Assembly (NCBI GenBank): GCA_046349935.1
Contig: JAXMBK010000010.1
Span: forward strand, 315,226-379,225
DNA: 64,000 nucleotides
From: CAIXSC01 sp046349935
Lineage (GTDB): Bacteria; Planctomycetota; Planctomycetia; Pirellulales; Pirellulaceae
Direction: 5' to 3'
This document shows, one piece after another, positions 56,726 through 64,000 of this stretch. The first letter of the stretch is position 1. The number at the start of each line of letters is the position of its first letter. A program made the position numbers and the translations under genes. The notes under the pieces were generated by a model. It was not told where the DNA came from and made no database searches. It saw only the letters and a program-made list of their open reading frames with translations.

Positions 56726-58522
56726 TCAGAGGCTGCGCAAGAAAGAGGTGAGGTCGGACAGCTCGGCGTCGCTCAGTTCGCGCTCCAACTGGTGGCCGTG
56801 CTTGCGGAACACTTCGTTCAAGTCGGCGGCGCTGTTGTCGTGGAAGTACGGCGCTCGCTGGCCTACGCCGCGCAGCGAGGGTGGATTGAAGTGCGTGTTG
56901 CCCTCTTTATCGTGGATGCCGACGTCGTACGTCTTGGGCGTCGTGTAGGTCGGCGGAGCGTGGCAGCGGACGCACTGCAAGTTCTGAAACAACGTCTGTC
57001 CGCGACTCACGGACTCCTTGTCCTGCACGCCGCGCAACGCGTCGACGGACGGCGGCGACTCGAGCGTCTCGATGTAGGCGGCCAGCGCCGAGACGACCGG
57101 TTCGCTCGGCTCCTTGTTCGCTTGCATCGTGTTCACCAGCGACTTGCGAATCTGTTCGGGCAACGTCGCCGACGTGGCGGCCCAGGCGAACGGCGCCGTG
57201 TCGGCGCGTCCCAGCAACGTCAGCACGCGTTTCGGCGCACCGAACGATTTGTCGCTGAAGTTGTCGTTGAGCTGCCCGTTGGTGTGGCCGTCCGTATGGC
57301 AGCTCTGGCAGCTCATCCAACCGTCGTGCGACAACCCGCCGTCGTAGAACAACAGTTCGCCGCGGTCGACCAGCGTGAGTTCCGGCTGCGGGCCCAACGA
57401 CAATTCCGAAAGCGACTCGCGGTTGGCGATGTCCACTCGCGAAATGCTGTCGCCGAACGTGTTGGCGACGAACGCAAAGCGGCTATCGCGAGTGGCAATC
57501 ACGGCGGTCGGGCGCTTGCCTACCGGCGTTCGTTCCAGGCTGAAATCGGCTTCTTTGCCGCTGGCGATTTCGGAGACGCCGCCGAGCGTCACGAGGGCGA
57601 CGCCGTCGGGGGTGAAGGCCAGTCCCGACGGGTCGGCCGTCGCGCTGCCCGCATGTCCCAGAGGATGCATGTGGCCGCCCGAGAACAGATCGCCGCCGCC
57701 CGCGAGCACTCGGTCGAGCTTGAGCCACCGCAGGTCGTTCGACATCAAGAGTCCCCAGTGGACGTCGTTGCGGATCGTGTGCGCGATTTCGTTGAGCATC
57801 TGGTGAGCGACGACCAGCGACTTGCCGTCGTGGCTGATCGCCAGCCCGCGGATATTGTGTCCCGGAAACTCGCGCACGCCCAACACCAGGGGCGCCGCCG
57901 CTCGGTTGGTCACGTCGAGCACCACGAGTTTGCCGGCGAAGGCGTCGGCCACGATCAGGCGCTGGTCGTCCTGGGCGAGCACCATGCGGCGCGGAGCGAA
58001 AGGGAGGTCGAGCGTCTGGGCGACGCGCGCCGGCGCGGCAGGGCCGGTCGGCAGTTCGACGACCGTGAGTCGTCGCGACCACAGCGAAGTGACGTATGCG
58101 AACCGACCATCGCGCGTCGCCGTGACGCTCACCGGATACTTGTTCACCGCCACTCGCTGCCGCACTGTGGCTTGCGGAGCGGCCGCGGTCGTGGAGGAAA
58201 TGTCGACGATCACCAGTTCGTGAGCCGCCTCGTCGGTGACCAAGAGCGACCGCTGGTCGGGCGTCATCGCCATCTCGGACAGCAGTTTGCCGACCGGCGT
58301 TTCGGCGAGCACTTGGTTCTTGACGGGGTCGACGATCGAGAGGGTGCCCGAACGGCGATTGGCGACGAACAACAGCGACTCGTCGGCGGAGAGCGCCAGG
58401 GCCGTGGGGCGTCGCAGGGCGGGGGCCAGTTCCGCGGCGACGGTGAACGATGCACAGAACGACGCTGCGAGCAATAAAGCTGCAAGCGAAGTAACCGCGC
58501 GAGTCGCAATTCGTCGTCCCAT
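56726..58522 (-). CDS. Dihaem cytochrome c/beta-propeller protein, paralogue of the 25.2-kb gene
   Basis: The 598-residue protein has a signal peptide (MGRRIATRAVTSLAALLLAA onward). A YVTN-like propeller follows (LLFVANRRSGTLSIVDPVKN and similar blades). Its haem sites are CQSCH (about 405) and CVRCH (about 517), the same 112-residue spacing as its paralogue at 25240-27045. GGGGAGG is 8 bases before ATG 58522, which fixes the start. A role in periplasmic electron transfer or MauG/peroxidase-like oxidation is inferred. The propeller may bind a substrate protein or respiratory partner. Confidence 0.88.
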   Translation of the reverse strand: MGRRIATRAVTSLAALLLAASFCASFTVAAELAPALRRPTALALSADESLLFVANRRSGTLSIVDPVKNQVLAETPVGKLLSEMAMTPDQRSLLVTDEAAHELVIVDISSTTAAAPQATVRQRVAVNKYPVSVTATRDGRFAYVTSLWSRRLTVVELPTGPAAPARVAQTLDLPFAPRRMVLAQDDQRLIVADAFAGKLVVLDVTNRAAAPLVLGVREFPGHNIRGLAISHDGKSLVVAHQMLNEIAHTIRNDVHWGLLMSNDLRWLKLDRVLAGGGDLFSGGHMHPLGHAGSATADPSGLAFTPDGVALVTLGGVSEIASGKEADFSLERTPVGKRPTAVIATRDSRFAFVANTFGDSISRVDIANRESLSELSLGPQPELTLVDRGELLFYDGGLSHDGWMSCQSCHTDGHTNGQLNDNFSDKSFGAPKRVLTLLGRADTAPFAWAATSATLPEQIRKSLVNTMQANKEPSEPVVSALAAYIETLESPPSVDALRGVQDKESVSRGQTLFQNLQCVRCHAPPTYTTPKTYDVGIHDKEGNTHFNPPSLRGVGQRAPYFHDNSAADLNEVFRKHGHQLERELSDAELSDLTSFLRSL

Positions 58523-58607
58523 GTCTGCACCTCCCCAAGTCGTTCGACGGCAACGCATCCGAGCATGCTAATGTCGCACAGAGCTCGATTCGGGGCAAGA
58601 AAGAATG

Positions 58608-59195
58608 CTACACCGAGTGCTCTTTGCACTCTTCGGCCCAGTCGCGAACGACCTGGCGGGCGTCGAGCCGCGGCATGACGTGGGGGCGGCGAGCCAGCAG
58701 GTGTTTCTGAGCTTCGGCGGGGGACATGCCGCGGTGAGCGATCAGCCAGCACATGACGACGGTCGCGCTGCGGGCGCGCCCTGCCTTGCAGTGGACGTAC
58801 ACGGTTTCGCCGCGCATCACGTGACGCTGCATGAAGGCGACGGCGCGGCGAATGTGGTCCAACGACGGAGGGTGAAAGTCGGTGGTCGGCACGCGCAGCT
58901 GCTCGATCCCCGCCTCCTCATACTGAGCGACCGGCCCCGCGTACTCCTCGCACGTATTCACGACCGCTCGCACCCCTTCGGCCGCCATCTGCGGGACGTC
59001 GGCCGCGAGCGGCATGGCGCCGAGAATCACGTGATTGTCGACGCGATCCCACCAGCGGCGCACGTGCAGGATGCGGCCGAGCGTATAGTTCCAGGCGAAG
59101 GTGGGCCAGAACAGCAGACGCGAAATGGGACGAGGAATCGGCACAAGGCGGCTCAGTGGTTTTCCCGAAGATGCACTCGCCCTATGGTGACGCAT
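58608..59195 (-). CDS. Dual-specificity protein phosphatase (PTPMT1-like)
   Basis: The 195-residue protein has the Cys-based phosphatase loop VHCKAGRARSATV (Cys136, Arg142) and a general-acid Asp106 in TTDFHPPSLDH. The N-terminal region with LGRILHVRRWWDRVDNHVILGAMP matches PTPMT1-like enzymes, which dephosphorylate phosphatidylglycerolphosphate; dephosphorylation of protein is also possible. A hydrophobic segment near residues 22-36 may associate with the membrane. The gene stands upstream of the dihaem cytochrome on the same strand, with about 85 bp between. Confidence 0.87.
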   Translation of the reverse strand: MRHHRASASSGKPLSRLVPIPRPISRLLFWPTFAWNYTLGRILHVRRWWDRVDNHVILGAMPLAADVPQMAAEGVRAVVNTCEEYAGPVAQYEEAGIEQLRVPTTDFHPPSLDHIRRAVAFMQRHVMRGETVYVHCKAGRARSATVVMCWLIAHRGMSPAEAQKHLLARRPHVMPRLDARQVVRDWAEECKEHSV

Positions 59196-59231
59196 CGCCG
59201 CCCGTTTTGGAAGCAGCTAGCGGCTGCGACC

Positions 59232-59353
59232 GACCGTAGCACAGGCTTCCAGCCTGTGACCTCTCACCCGCCGTCGCGTTTGACGTCCAGCAAGCTGGCG
59301 GCCGTTTCGTGGGCCTTGCTGCTTTGGCAACAGGCTGGAAGCCTGTTCTACGG
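59232..59353. repeat. Inverted pair of family A hairpins
   Basis: A plus-oriented element (GTAGCACAGGCTTCCAGCC, about 59235-59259) faces a minus-oriented one (about 59328-59353) across some 70 bp. The second supplies the TAG stop (59348-59350) of the two-domain hydrolase. This resembles a BIME and is similar in form to the pair at 6447-6594. Confidence 0.85.
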
Positions 59354-61546
59354 CTCGGGCGGAAGGGCTTCGAGCGGGAGGTAGACCCAGGGCTGGGCAA
59401 ACGCTGCGCGGTACGCGTCGACGTCGTCGCCCATCACGCGCGCTGTTTGCAGGCGGTCATCGAACTGGCAGGCCAGTCGCGCGAGCAGCGCTGGGACGGG
59501 ATTCAACGAGTGCGGGCGGCCGCTGACGCCGTGCGGCGACTTGAGCGACGCGCGCGGTTCGCGCGCGGGCGTTCCCGAGTCGGCCCACAACTCGAGCGCG
59601 TCGCCGCGAATGGACCGACTCCCGCGCAGCAACTCGATCACGCCGCGCAACTCGCGCAACTGAGCGGCAAGGCGCGGCTCGCCCAACATAAGTTCGCTCG
59701 CGGCGACCGCCGTTGAGGCGCTCGTGCGCTCGCGACCGTCGCCGACCCGGCCGCGCCCCATCCCGCGTAGTTCCACGATCGCCAGCGCCTGTCCGGCTCG
59801 CAAGACTTGCGCCGCCTGCTCCGGCCGCTCGGCGAGCCATCTCCCTCGTCCCTGCGGCGCAATCACCACGACCGCCGGCAGCGGCGTGGCGACTCGCGGC
59901 ACGATCATCAGCAGCGACACGAAGAGCTCGCGGTCCGAAGGCAGCTGCCAATCGTCAATCGCAAAGTCCCTCAGCGGCTCGTCCGGTTTCTCAAACAAGA
60001 TATTCGACCGCTCGAATCCCCGGCGCCGCTCCTGGTCGACGGCGCCGGTCAAATCCTGCGGCGGTCTGATGTTGGCCGGCGGTTCAGCGCTGCCGACCCG
60101 TCGTTCCCACTCCGCCCGCCGCCAAGCCGCTCGATCCGCGGGCGACAGCGCCGCCGCCTGCTGAAGTCGCCGCTCGACGTGAGCGTCAAACAGCTCGAGC
60201 AACCAGTCGCGCAAAGGTCGCGCGGCCAAGTCGCGTTTCGCCGCGTCGGTCCAGCAACGCAGCGACTCGGGCGCGACGCGCCGACTGTATTCCAACGCGG
60301 CGCCGTCGGGCCATTCAAACCAGCGTGCGAGCGCCGTATGAATGCGCCGCCGGTGTTCGGCGCCGATATGCGTGCAGTGCGTCGACTCGGGCGCCGTCCC
60401 CCGCACGCTGCCGCGCCCGTGAGTGAAGTCGAGTCGGTCGGGCGCGTCGTGCCACGCATAGATCTGCTCAAGTCGCTTCCAAACCGGGTCGCGCTCGCGG
60501 TCCCAGGCGAATTCGTGGGCGTAGATCAGCTTCCGTGGAGCGACGCTGCCGACGATCGCCCACGGCAAGAAGCCGTCCGCGGCCGAGCGAGGCAGGTTGC
60601 GCGTTTGTTCCCAACTGCCGCTCCCCGCATAAGCGAACGAGTCTTCCGCGTCGTCGGGAAGGGGGAAGCGAGTTTCCGGCTGCGGCCCGCCGAAGTTGAA
60701 CGGCGCGACCACCTGAAATCGCTCGTCGAGCGCTCCGGCGACCGCCGCGGGATCGCCCCCGCCGGCGACCGATCCCAGCAGCGCGAGCCGTTGCGCGTCG
60801 ATCCCGGGTTGCTCAAGCAGCACGTCGGCGCAGCGCGACAAGTCGCGGACGTAGAGTCCCATGAGACTGGCGCCGGCTAGCTGCGCCTGAATCGCCAAGT
60901 CGTAGCGAAAGTAATAATCCTGTCGCCCCACTCGATACTCGCCCGCATAGTCGGCCGGCGTCTCAAAGCCATGCTCGCGTCGCTCGCCATAACCGGCCAA
61001 ATCGGGAGTCAGCACATAGGCGCCCATCCGCGCCCAAGTCATCCCCATGTCTTGCAGCTCGCCATGCGTCTTCGGCGCGTGATGCGAATGGCAAATGACG
61101 AGCCCAGGCGCCGACTTGGGTGATCGCAACGGTCGATACAAATTGGCCGTCATCCAGATCTGCGGCGCACTCTCGACCAGTAAGTTGTCGATGATGAACC
61201 CGTCGCCCGTCTGCGAGCCGGTGACGACGACTCGGGGCGGCTGGATCGCCGCCGGCAATGAGCCCAACGAGCTGCGCAGTTTGCTCAGCATCGTCTCGCG
61301 AAACGCCTGCCAGTCTGCGATCGTCTTGATCGAGCGCCACGCGGCCGTGCTTCGTTGGTTCGACTCGCGGAGCCGTTGAGCGACGTCGGTCTCCAACCGT
61401 TGCGCCTCGGGCGCTCGCTCCAGCGAGAATCCTTGGCCGAACTTCGCGAGCGCCGTCGCCAGTTCGTCGTCCGCCGCCGCGACGCGGATCGCCGATAATC
61501 CCAGCCACATGCTGAAACAGAACATCGCTGCGAGTCGACGACGCAT
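59348..61546 (-). CDS. Secreted two-domain alpha/beta-hydrolase (acetyl-xylan-esterase-like)
   Basis: The 732-residue protein has a signal peptide (MRRRLAAMFCFSMWLGLSAI onward). Its first hydrolase domain (about 100-410) contains APGLVICHSHHAPKTHGE and RLALLGSVAGGGDPAAV. There the nucleophile region is LGSVAGG rather than the usual GxSxG. A second, degenerate alpha/beta-fold domain follows (about 500-730, with PAVVVIAPQGRGRW and ELWADSGTPARE). Esterases of planctomycetes that remove acetyl groups from polysaccharides often have such a layout, but the activity is not proven. ATG 61546 was chosen for the signal peptide. The last codons are CCG TAG of a family A repeat. Confidence 0.75.
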   Translation of the reverse strand: MRRRLAAMFCFSMWLGLSAIRVAAADDELATALAKFGQGFSLERAPEAQRLETDVAQRLRESNQRSTAAWRSIKTIADWQAFRETMLSKLRSSLGSLPAAIQPPRVVVTGSQTGDGFIIDNLLVESAPQIWMTANLYRPLRSPKSAPGLVICHSHHAPKTHGELQDMGMTWARMGAYVLTPDLAGYGERREHGFETPADYAGEYRVGRQDYYFRYDLAIQAQLAGASLMGLYVRDLSRCADVLLEQPGIDAQRLALLGSVAGGGDPAAVAGALDERFQVVAPFNFGGPQPETRFPLPDDAEDSFAYAGSGSWEQTRNLPRSAADGFLPWAIVGSVAPRKLIYAHEFAWDRERDPVWKRLEQIYAWHDAPDRLDFTHGRGSVRGTAPESTHCTHIGAEHRRRIHTALARWFEWPDGAALEYSRRVAPESLRCWTDAAKRDLAARPLRDWLLELFDAHVERRLQQAAALSPADRAAWRRAEWERRVGSAEPPANIRPPQDLTGAVDQERRRGFERSNILFEKPDEPLRDFAIDDWQLPSDRELFVSLLMIVPRVATPLPAVVVIAPQGRGRWLAERPEQAAQVLRAGQALAIVELRGMGRGRVGDGRERTSASTAVAASELMLGEPRLAAQLRELRGVIELLRGSRSIRGDALELWADSGTPAREPRASLKSPHGVSGRPHSLNPVPALLARLACQFDDRLQTARVMGDDVDAYRAAFAQPWVYLPLEALPPEP

Positions 61547-61608
61547 GGGTTGGGCGCCAGCGAGATACATCGAACATATGACAACTCTAATCAACTTCGC
61601 AACTGTAG

Positions 61609-62232
61609 TCAGGTGCTCGTGTCGATTGTCGTCATGAGTTTCCAGAAACCGGTCGTTGGATTTCGCCCTGGCTCAGCGGCCGCCTCGGCATCGGAATCGA
61701 GCCTTGACGCGCGTCGAACTGCGTCTTCGAAGCCGTTCGCGAAGACGGAAAAGTCGACGTGCTTGTTATAGGTAGCTATGAATCGCTTGATCATTCTCTG
61801 CAAATCTTGTCGTTGCTGCATTCCAGGTTGCTCGGCAAAATGCAACCAAAGCCACAGCTCAATGCAGGGATTTGAAATCGCGAGTTGCATCCCGTTGTCG
61901 CGAGCCATTTGGATCGCTTCTGGGATGTTTGGATGTTGGTCGACGTCAAAAACACACCAGACCTCGTCATACTTGAGATTCTCGTCATCCTCGCGCCTTG
62001 CGCGCTTTTCGGCTGCCTGCTTGAGTTCCTTTGCAGACTCGACAATCGACTTTGGGACGCCCGCCCCCTCAACTACCACAATCTGCACACGCGGATTTCG
62101 TTTGGATTTAGCAAAACCTTTCAGATACTCAGGCTCCGTTACAGTCCCCTCAGTAACAACCAAGATTATCGGTTTTGATTCCCTGTATGCGGGGCGTCTT
62201 GCCTGACGACGTTGCCGGTCTCTCTTTCCCAC
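61609..62232 (-). CDS. rloB: RloB-family protein (AbiLii-like)
   Basis: The 207-residue protein matches RloB. LVVTEGTVTEPEYLKGF (about residues 25-41) carries the conserved Glu pair, and VWCVFDVDQHPN (about 110-122) carries a DxD. The two motifs resemble a TOPRIM-type metal site, which suggests a nuclease or ligase-like function (inference). It starts 6 bp after the RloA ATPase gene, so the two are co-expressed. RloA/RloB pairs occur in restriction and abortive-infection (AbiL) loci. Base composition is clearly AT-richer than in neighbours, pointing to recent acquisition. Confidence 0.85.
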   Translation of the reverse strand: MGKRDRQRRQARRPAYRESKPIILVVTEGTVTEPEYLKGFAKSKRNPRVQIVVVEGAGVPKSIVESAKELKQAAEKRARREDDENLKYDEVWCVFDVDQHPNIPEAIQMARDNGMQLAISNPCIELWLWLHFAEQPGMQQRQDLQRMIKRFIATYNKHVDFSVFANGFEDAVRRASRLDSDAEAAAEPGRNPTTGFWKLMTTIDTST

Positions 62233-62238
62233 GGCTGT

Positions 62239-63504
62239 TCACTCCGTAATCCAAGTGATGTCACCGAGGAATGGAATAGCGCCGTAGCGTCCCTGTAAGT
62301 AGCCTCGTTCTAGATTCTCCGCCTTTCTCGGTTTGTAATCCGTTAGTGGGTAGAGCTTTGTAGCGCCATTGTTATCCTTTTCGGTGAACCAGATTTGATC
62401 GCGCCGAAGCGGTGGTTTGCCAATGGTCGGGCCCAGCAAATTTGTGTCGTGCGTTGTGAACAACACCTGCGCATTGTTAGGATTGGCCCGTGGGCAATTG
62501 AATAGCTTGACGATGGCAAGTCCAATCAATGGATGAAGGCTGGACTCCAGTTCATCCACAAGTAACAGACCTCCAGTCTCGAGTGCTCGGAAAACCGCAG
62601 GCGCCATTCGAAACAGTGTTTTTGTGCCTTCTGATTCCTCGTCGAGTTCCAGCCAGGATTCATCGTTATTGACTTGATGCTGCAACAGAATCCGATTGCG
62701 CCGGATTGTGCGGCCTCGATACTCGCCTTCGGTAGCAAGTCGTTTGATATCAACGATGCCGACATCCGCGAAAAGTAACAGTTGGCGAATTTTGGCCGCT
62801 AGGGTTTCTTCGGTACTCTCCGTTGGAAACAAAGAAAGTTGGACTGCGTCAGAAGCAAAGAGTGGTTCCGGCATGAATGGCGAAGGGAAGATCGAATTTC
62901 CACGACCTGGGATGTTCACCGGAAAGATGCTGCGAAACCACATGTAGAGCGGGGTAAGTTGTTGATGACTGTGTTGCGCTGCGGCCGAGAGAAACAGCGC
63001 GTTCTTGCGAGTGACTTCCTTTACGGCCTCGTTCGGACCTTTGAGGAGGTCTCCGAATCGGAACGAATCGGCTTCTCGTTCGAACCAAACCTGCTTTCGT
63101 GAGTTTGGCCAAGCGAAAAGCCATTCCTCCTCGACGATTTCATCGTTTACGCAAAAGCCGTATTCAAATCTCGTCCCATTTGCGACGAACGACGCCTCAA
63201 ACATGGACGACGCTTGCCGGTTGCCACCCCAAGCAAACGCAGTGCGTGGAATCCCACCCTCTGGTTCCCAGCGACGGTGCGAGTGAAGCACTGCTTCGCG
63301 CATGAAGGCAATTGCCGCCAAGACATTGCTCTTGCCACTGGCGTTAGGCCCATAGATTCCGACTGCAGGAAGCAGCAACTCGCTGTGGCCATTAACGCGT
63401 CGCGGTCGCAAGTCCTCTCCCTCGGCAACGCGACCGACCTCCAAAGTCAACGCCTGCTCATCCCGCAAAGACCGATGGTTCTCGACTCGGAATTCGATCA
63501 ACAT
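62239..63504 (-). CDS. rloA: RloA-family AAA ATPase (AbiLi-like)
   Basis: The 421-residue protein is an ABC/SMC-type AAA15 ATPase: Walker A IYGPNASGKSN (about 50-60), Walker B LLLVDELESSLHP (about 317-329) and the His switch LFTTHDTNLL. It is predicted to sense infection and control its RloB partner, by analogy with OLD/Gabija-type ATPase-nuclease pairs. GGTGAG lies about 9 bases before the ATG. The gene is AT-richer than the window average. No restriction-modification genes adjoin it here, so the pair may act alone. Confidence 0.88.
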   Translation of the reverse strand: MLIEFRVENHRSLRDEQALTLEVGRVAEGEDLRPRRVNGHSELLLPAVGIYGPNASGKSNVLAAIAFMREAVLHSHRRWEPEGGIPRTAFAWGGNRQASSMFEASFVANGTRFEYGFCVNDEIVEEEWLFAWPNSRKQVWFEREADSFRFGDLLKGPNEAVKEVTRKNALFLSAAAQHSHQQLTPLYMWFRSIFPVNIPGRGNSIFPSPFMPEPLFASDAVQLSLFPTESTEETLAAKIRQLLLFADVGIVDIKRLATEGEYRGRTIRRNRILLQHQVNNDESWLELDEESEGTKTLFRMAPAVFRALETGGLLLVDELESSLHPLIGLAIVKLFNCPRANPNNAQVLFTTHDTNLLGPTIGKPPLRRDQIWFTEKDNNGATKLYPLTDYKPRKAENLERGYLQGRYGAIPFLGDITWITE

Positions 63505-64000
63505 CTCATTTTCTCACCAATGTGTCCGTATCCTTGGTCGTCGGAAAAGCCCTGTTTCCGCAAATATACTGCGCAAGTCGATCTGAAAACGACCGTGGAT
63601 GATGCTTAGGACGAAAAAGCTGCGGAAGTGCCGCAGCGGGAGCTGTGCCGAAAGCTAACCGTCGCCGACGCTCGGGTTTGGCGCCTCCAGCTTCCATTTT
63701 AGCAATTGGCGACGATGACCCGGGGGTGTTTCGCTCGCGCTGACACAACCCGTCTCGTGCTGCTGGCAGCCATCTTGATCGTATAGAGTGAATTGTCGAG
63801 CGAGTGATGTGGGGGGAGCGGGGAGGGAGAGACAGGGGTGGAGTGATAAAAATTCGGTTGAATTCGGAGTGTTTGGCGCCTCGGACCCACTGTCATTTAT
63901 TGCGCAACGCTGTCGTTTGTTGCGAAACGACTCGCGTGGATGGTGCTCCCTTCTCCCCGCCGCGGGGAGAGATGTACCGATGATTTTCAAGGGGCGTCGA
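63505..64000. repeat. Non-coding tail with composite repeat copy 2
   Basis: No credible gene was seen in these 496 bases. A hairpin GCTGCGG-AAGTG-CCGCAGC is at 63619-63637, upstream of rloA. At 63837-63970 is an inverted copy of the composite element at 25083-25239: conserved GTGGAGTGATAAAA, GGCGCCTC, two (not three) direct repeats of about 20 bp with CTGTCGTTTGTTGCG, and a TCTCCCC-GCCGC-GGGGAGA stem. The composite ends the AT-richer defence segment on this side. Confidence 0.8.

Noticed and set aside
63655..63990. Small frames at the right end of the window
   Set aside because: They lie within the composite repeat shared with 25083-25239, where the alternative frame is equally open; no coding signal separates them.

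Overview
The window is high-GC chromosomal DNA, apart from a visibly AT-richer stretch near 61.6-63.5 kb. It most probably comes from a planctomycete (Planctomycetota, Pirellulales-like). This is inferred from gene content: a PVC-type haem-binding HEAT/CxxCH protein, two dihaem c-type cytochrome/beta-propeller proteins, a PQQ-like propeller protein, large secreted hydrolases, a Gfo/Idh protein without the usual EKP lysine, and a SpoIIE-phosphatase/sigma-factor fusion. No rRNA, tRNA, CRISPR array or transposase gene was recognised.

Layout. 0-6.5 kb: end of an unknown gene, ftsH, divergent dxr-rseP (isoprenoid synthesis and site-2 protease), and a STAS protein. 6.6-13.1 kb: a 1255-aa membrane protein with a huge low-complexity region, divergent from a TPR-redoxin fusion. 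13.3-19.3 kb: a compact Tad/Flp-like locus (CpaF ATPase, two small pilin-like proteins, prepilin peptidase, three TadE/TadG-like proteins). 19.7-30.3 kb: nitrilase-family enzyme, PVC haem protein, HEAT lipoprotein, peptidase T coupled to a dihaem cytochrome, PolB-like exonuclease, protein kinase. 30.3-40.5 kb: a 4 x 169-bp array, a serine hydrolase, a PQQ-like protein, a heterodimeric ABC exporter, a short-chain dehydrogenase lacking its catalytic lysine, an unknown protein, and a DNA alkyltransferase. 40.5-49.8 kb: a giant TPR protein with an embedded C39-like protease domain, two tiny proteins, a cupin, a Gfo/Idh protein, a ModE-type regulator, a poly-Gly membrane protein and a TiaS-like protein. 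49.9-54.9 kb: a three-gene operon of a SpoIIE-sigma fusion, a single-pass membrane protein and a caspase-like lipoprotein. 55.3-61.5 kb: a secreted protein, a second dihaem cytochrome, a dual-specificity phosphatase and a two-domain hydrolase. 61.6-63.5 kb: an AT-richer RloA/RloB (AbiL-like) defence pair.

Two things stand out. First, the caspase/membrane protein/SpoIIE-sigma operon looks like a protease-coupled transcriptional switch and is the best candidate for an undescribed system. Second, several unrelated families of short palindromes sit exactly at gene 3' ends, and their first bases, usually (G)TAG, form the stop codon. Most carry a GTAG foot followed by a hairpin, which resembles REP elements handled by RAYT transposases. 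These elements also occur as tandem arrays, head-to-head pairs and composites.
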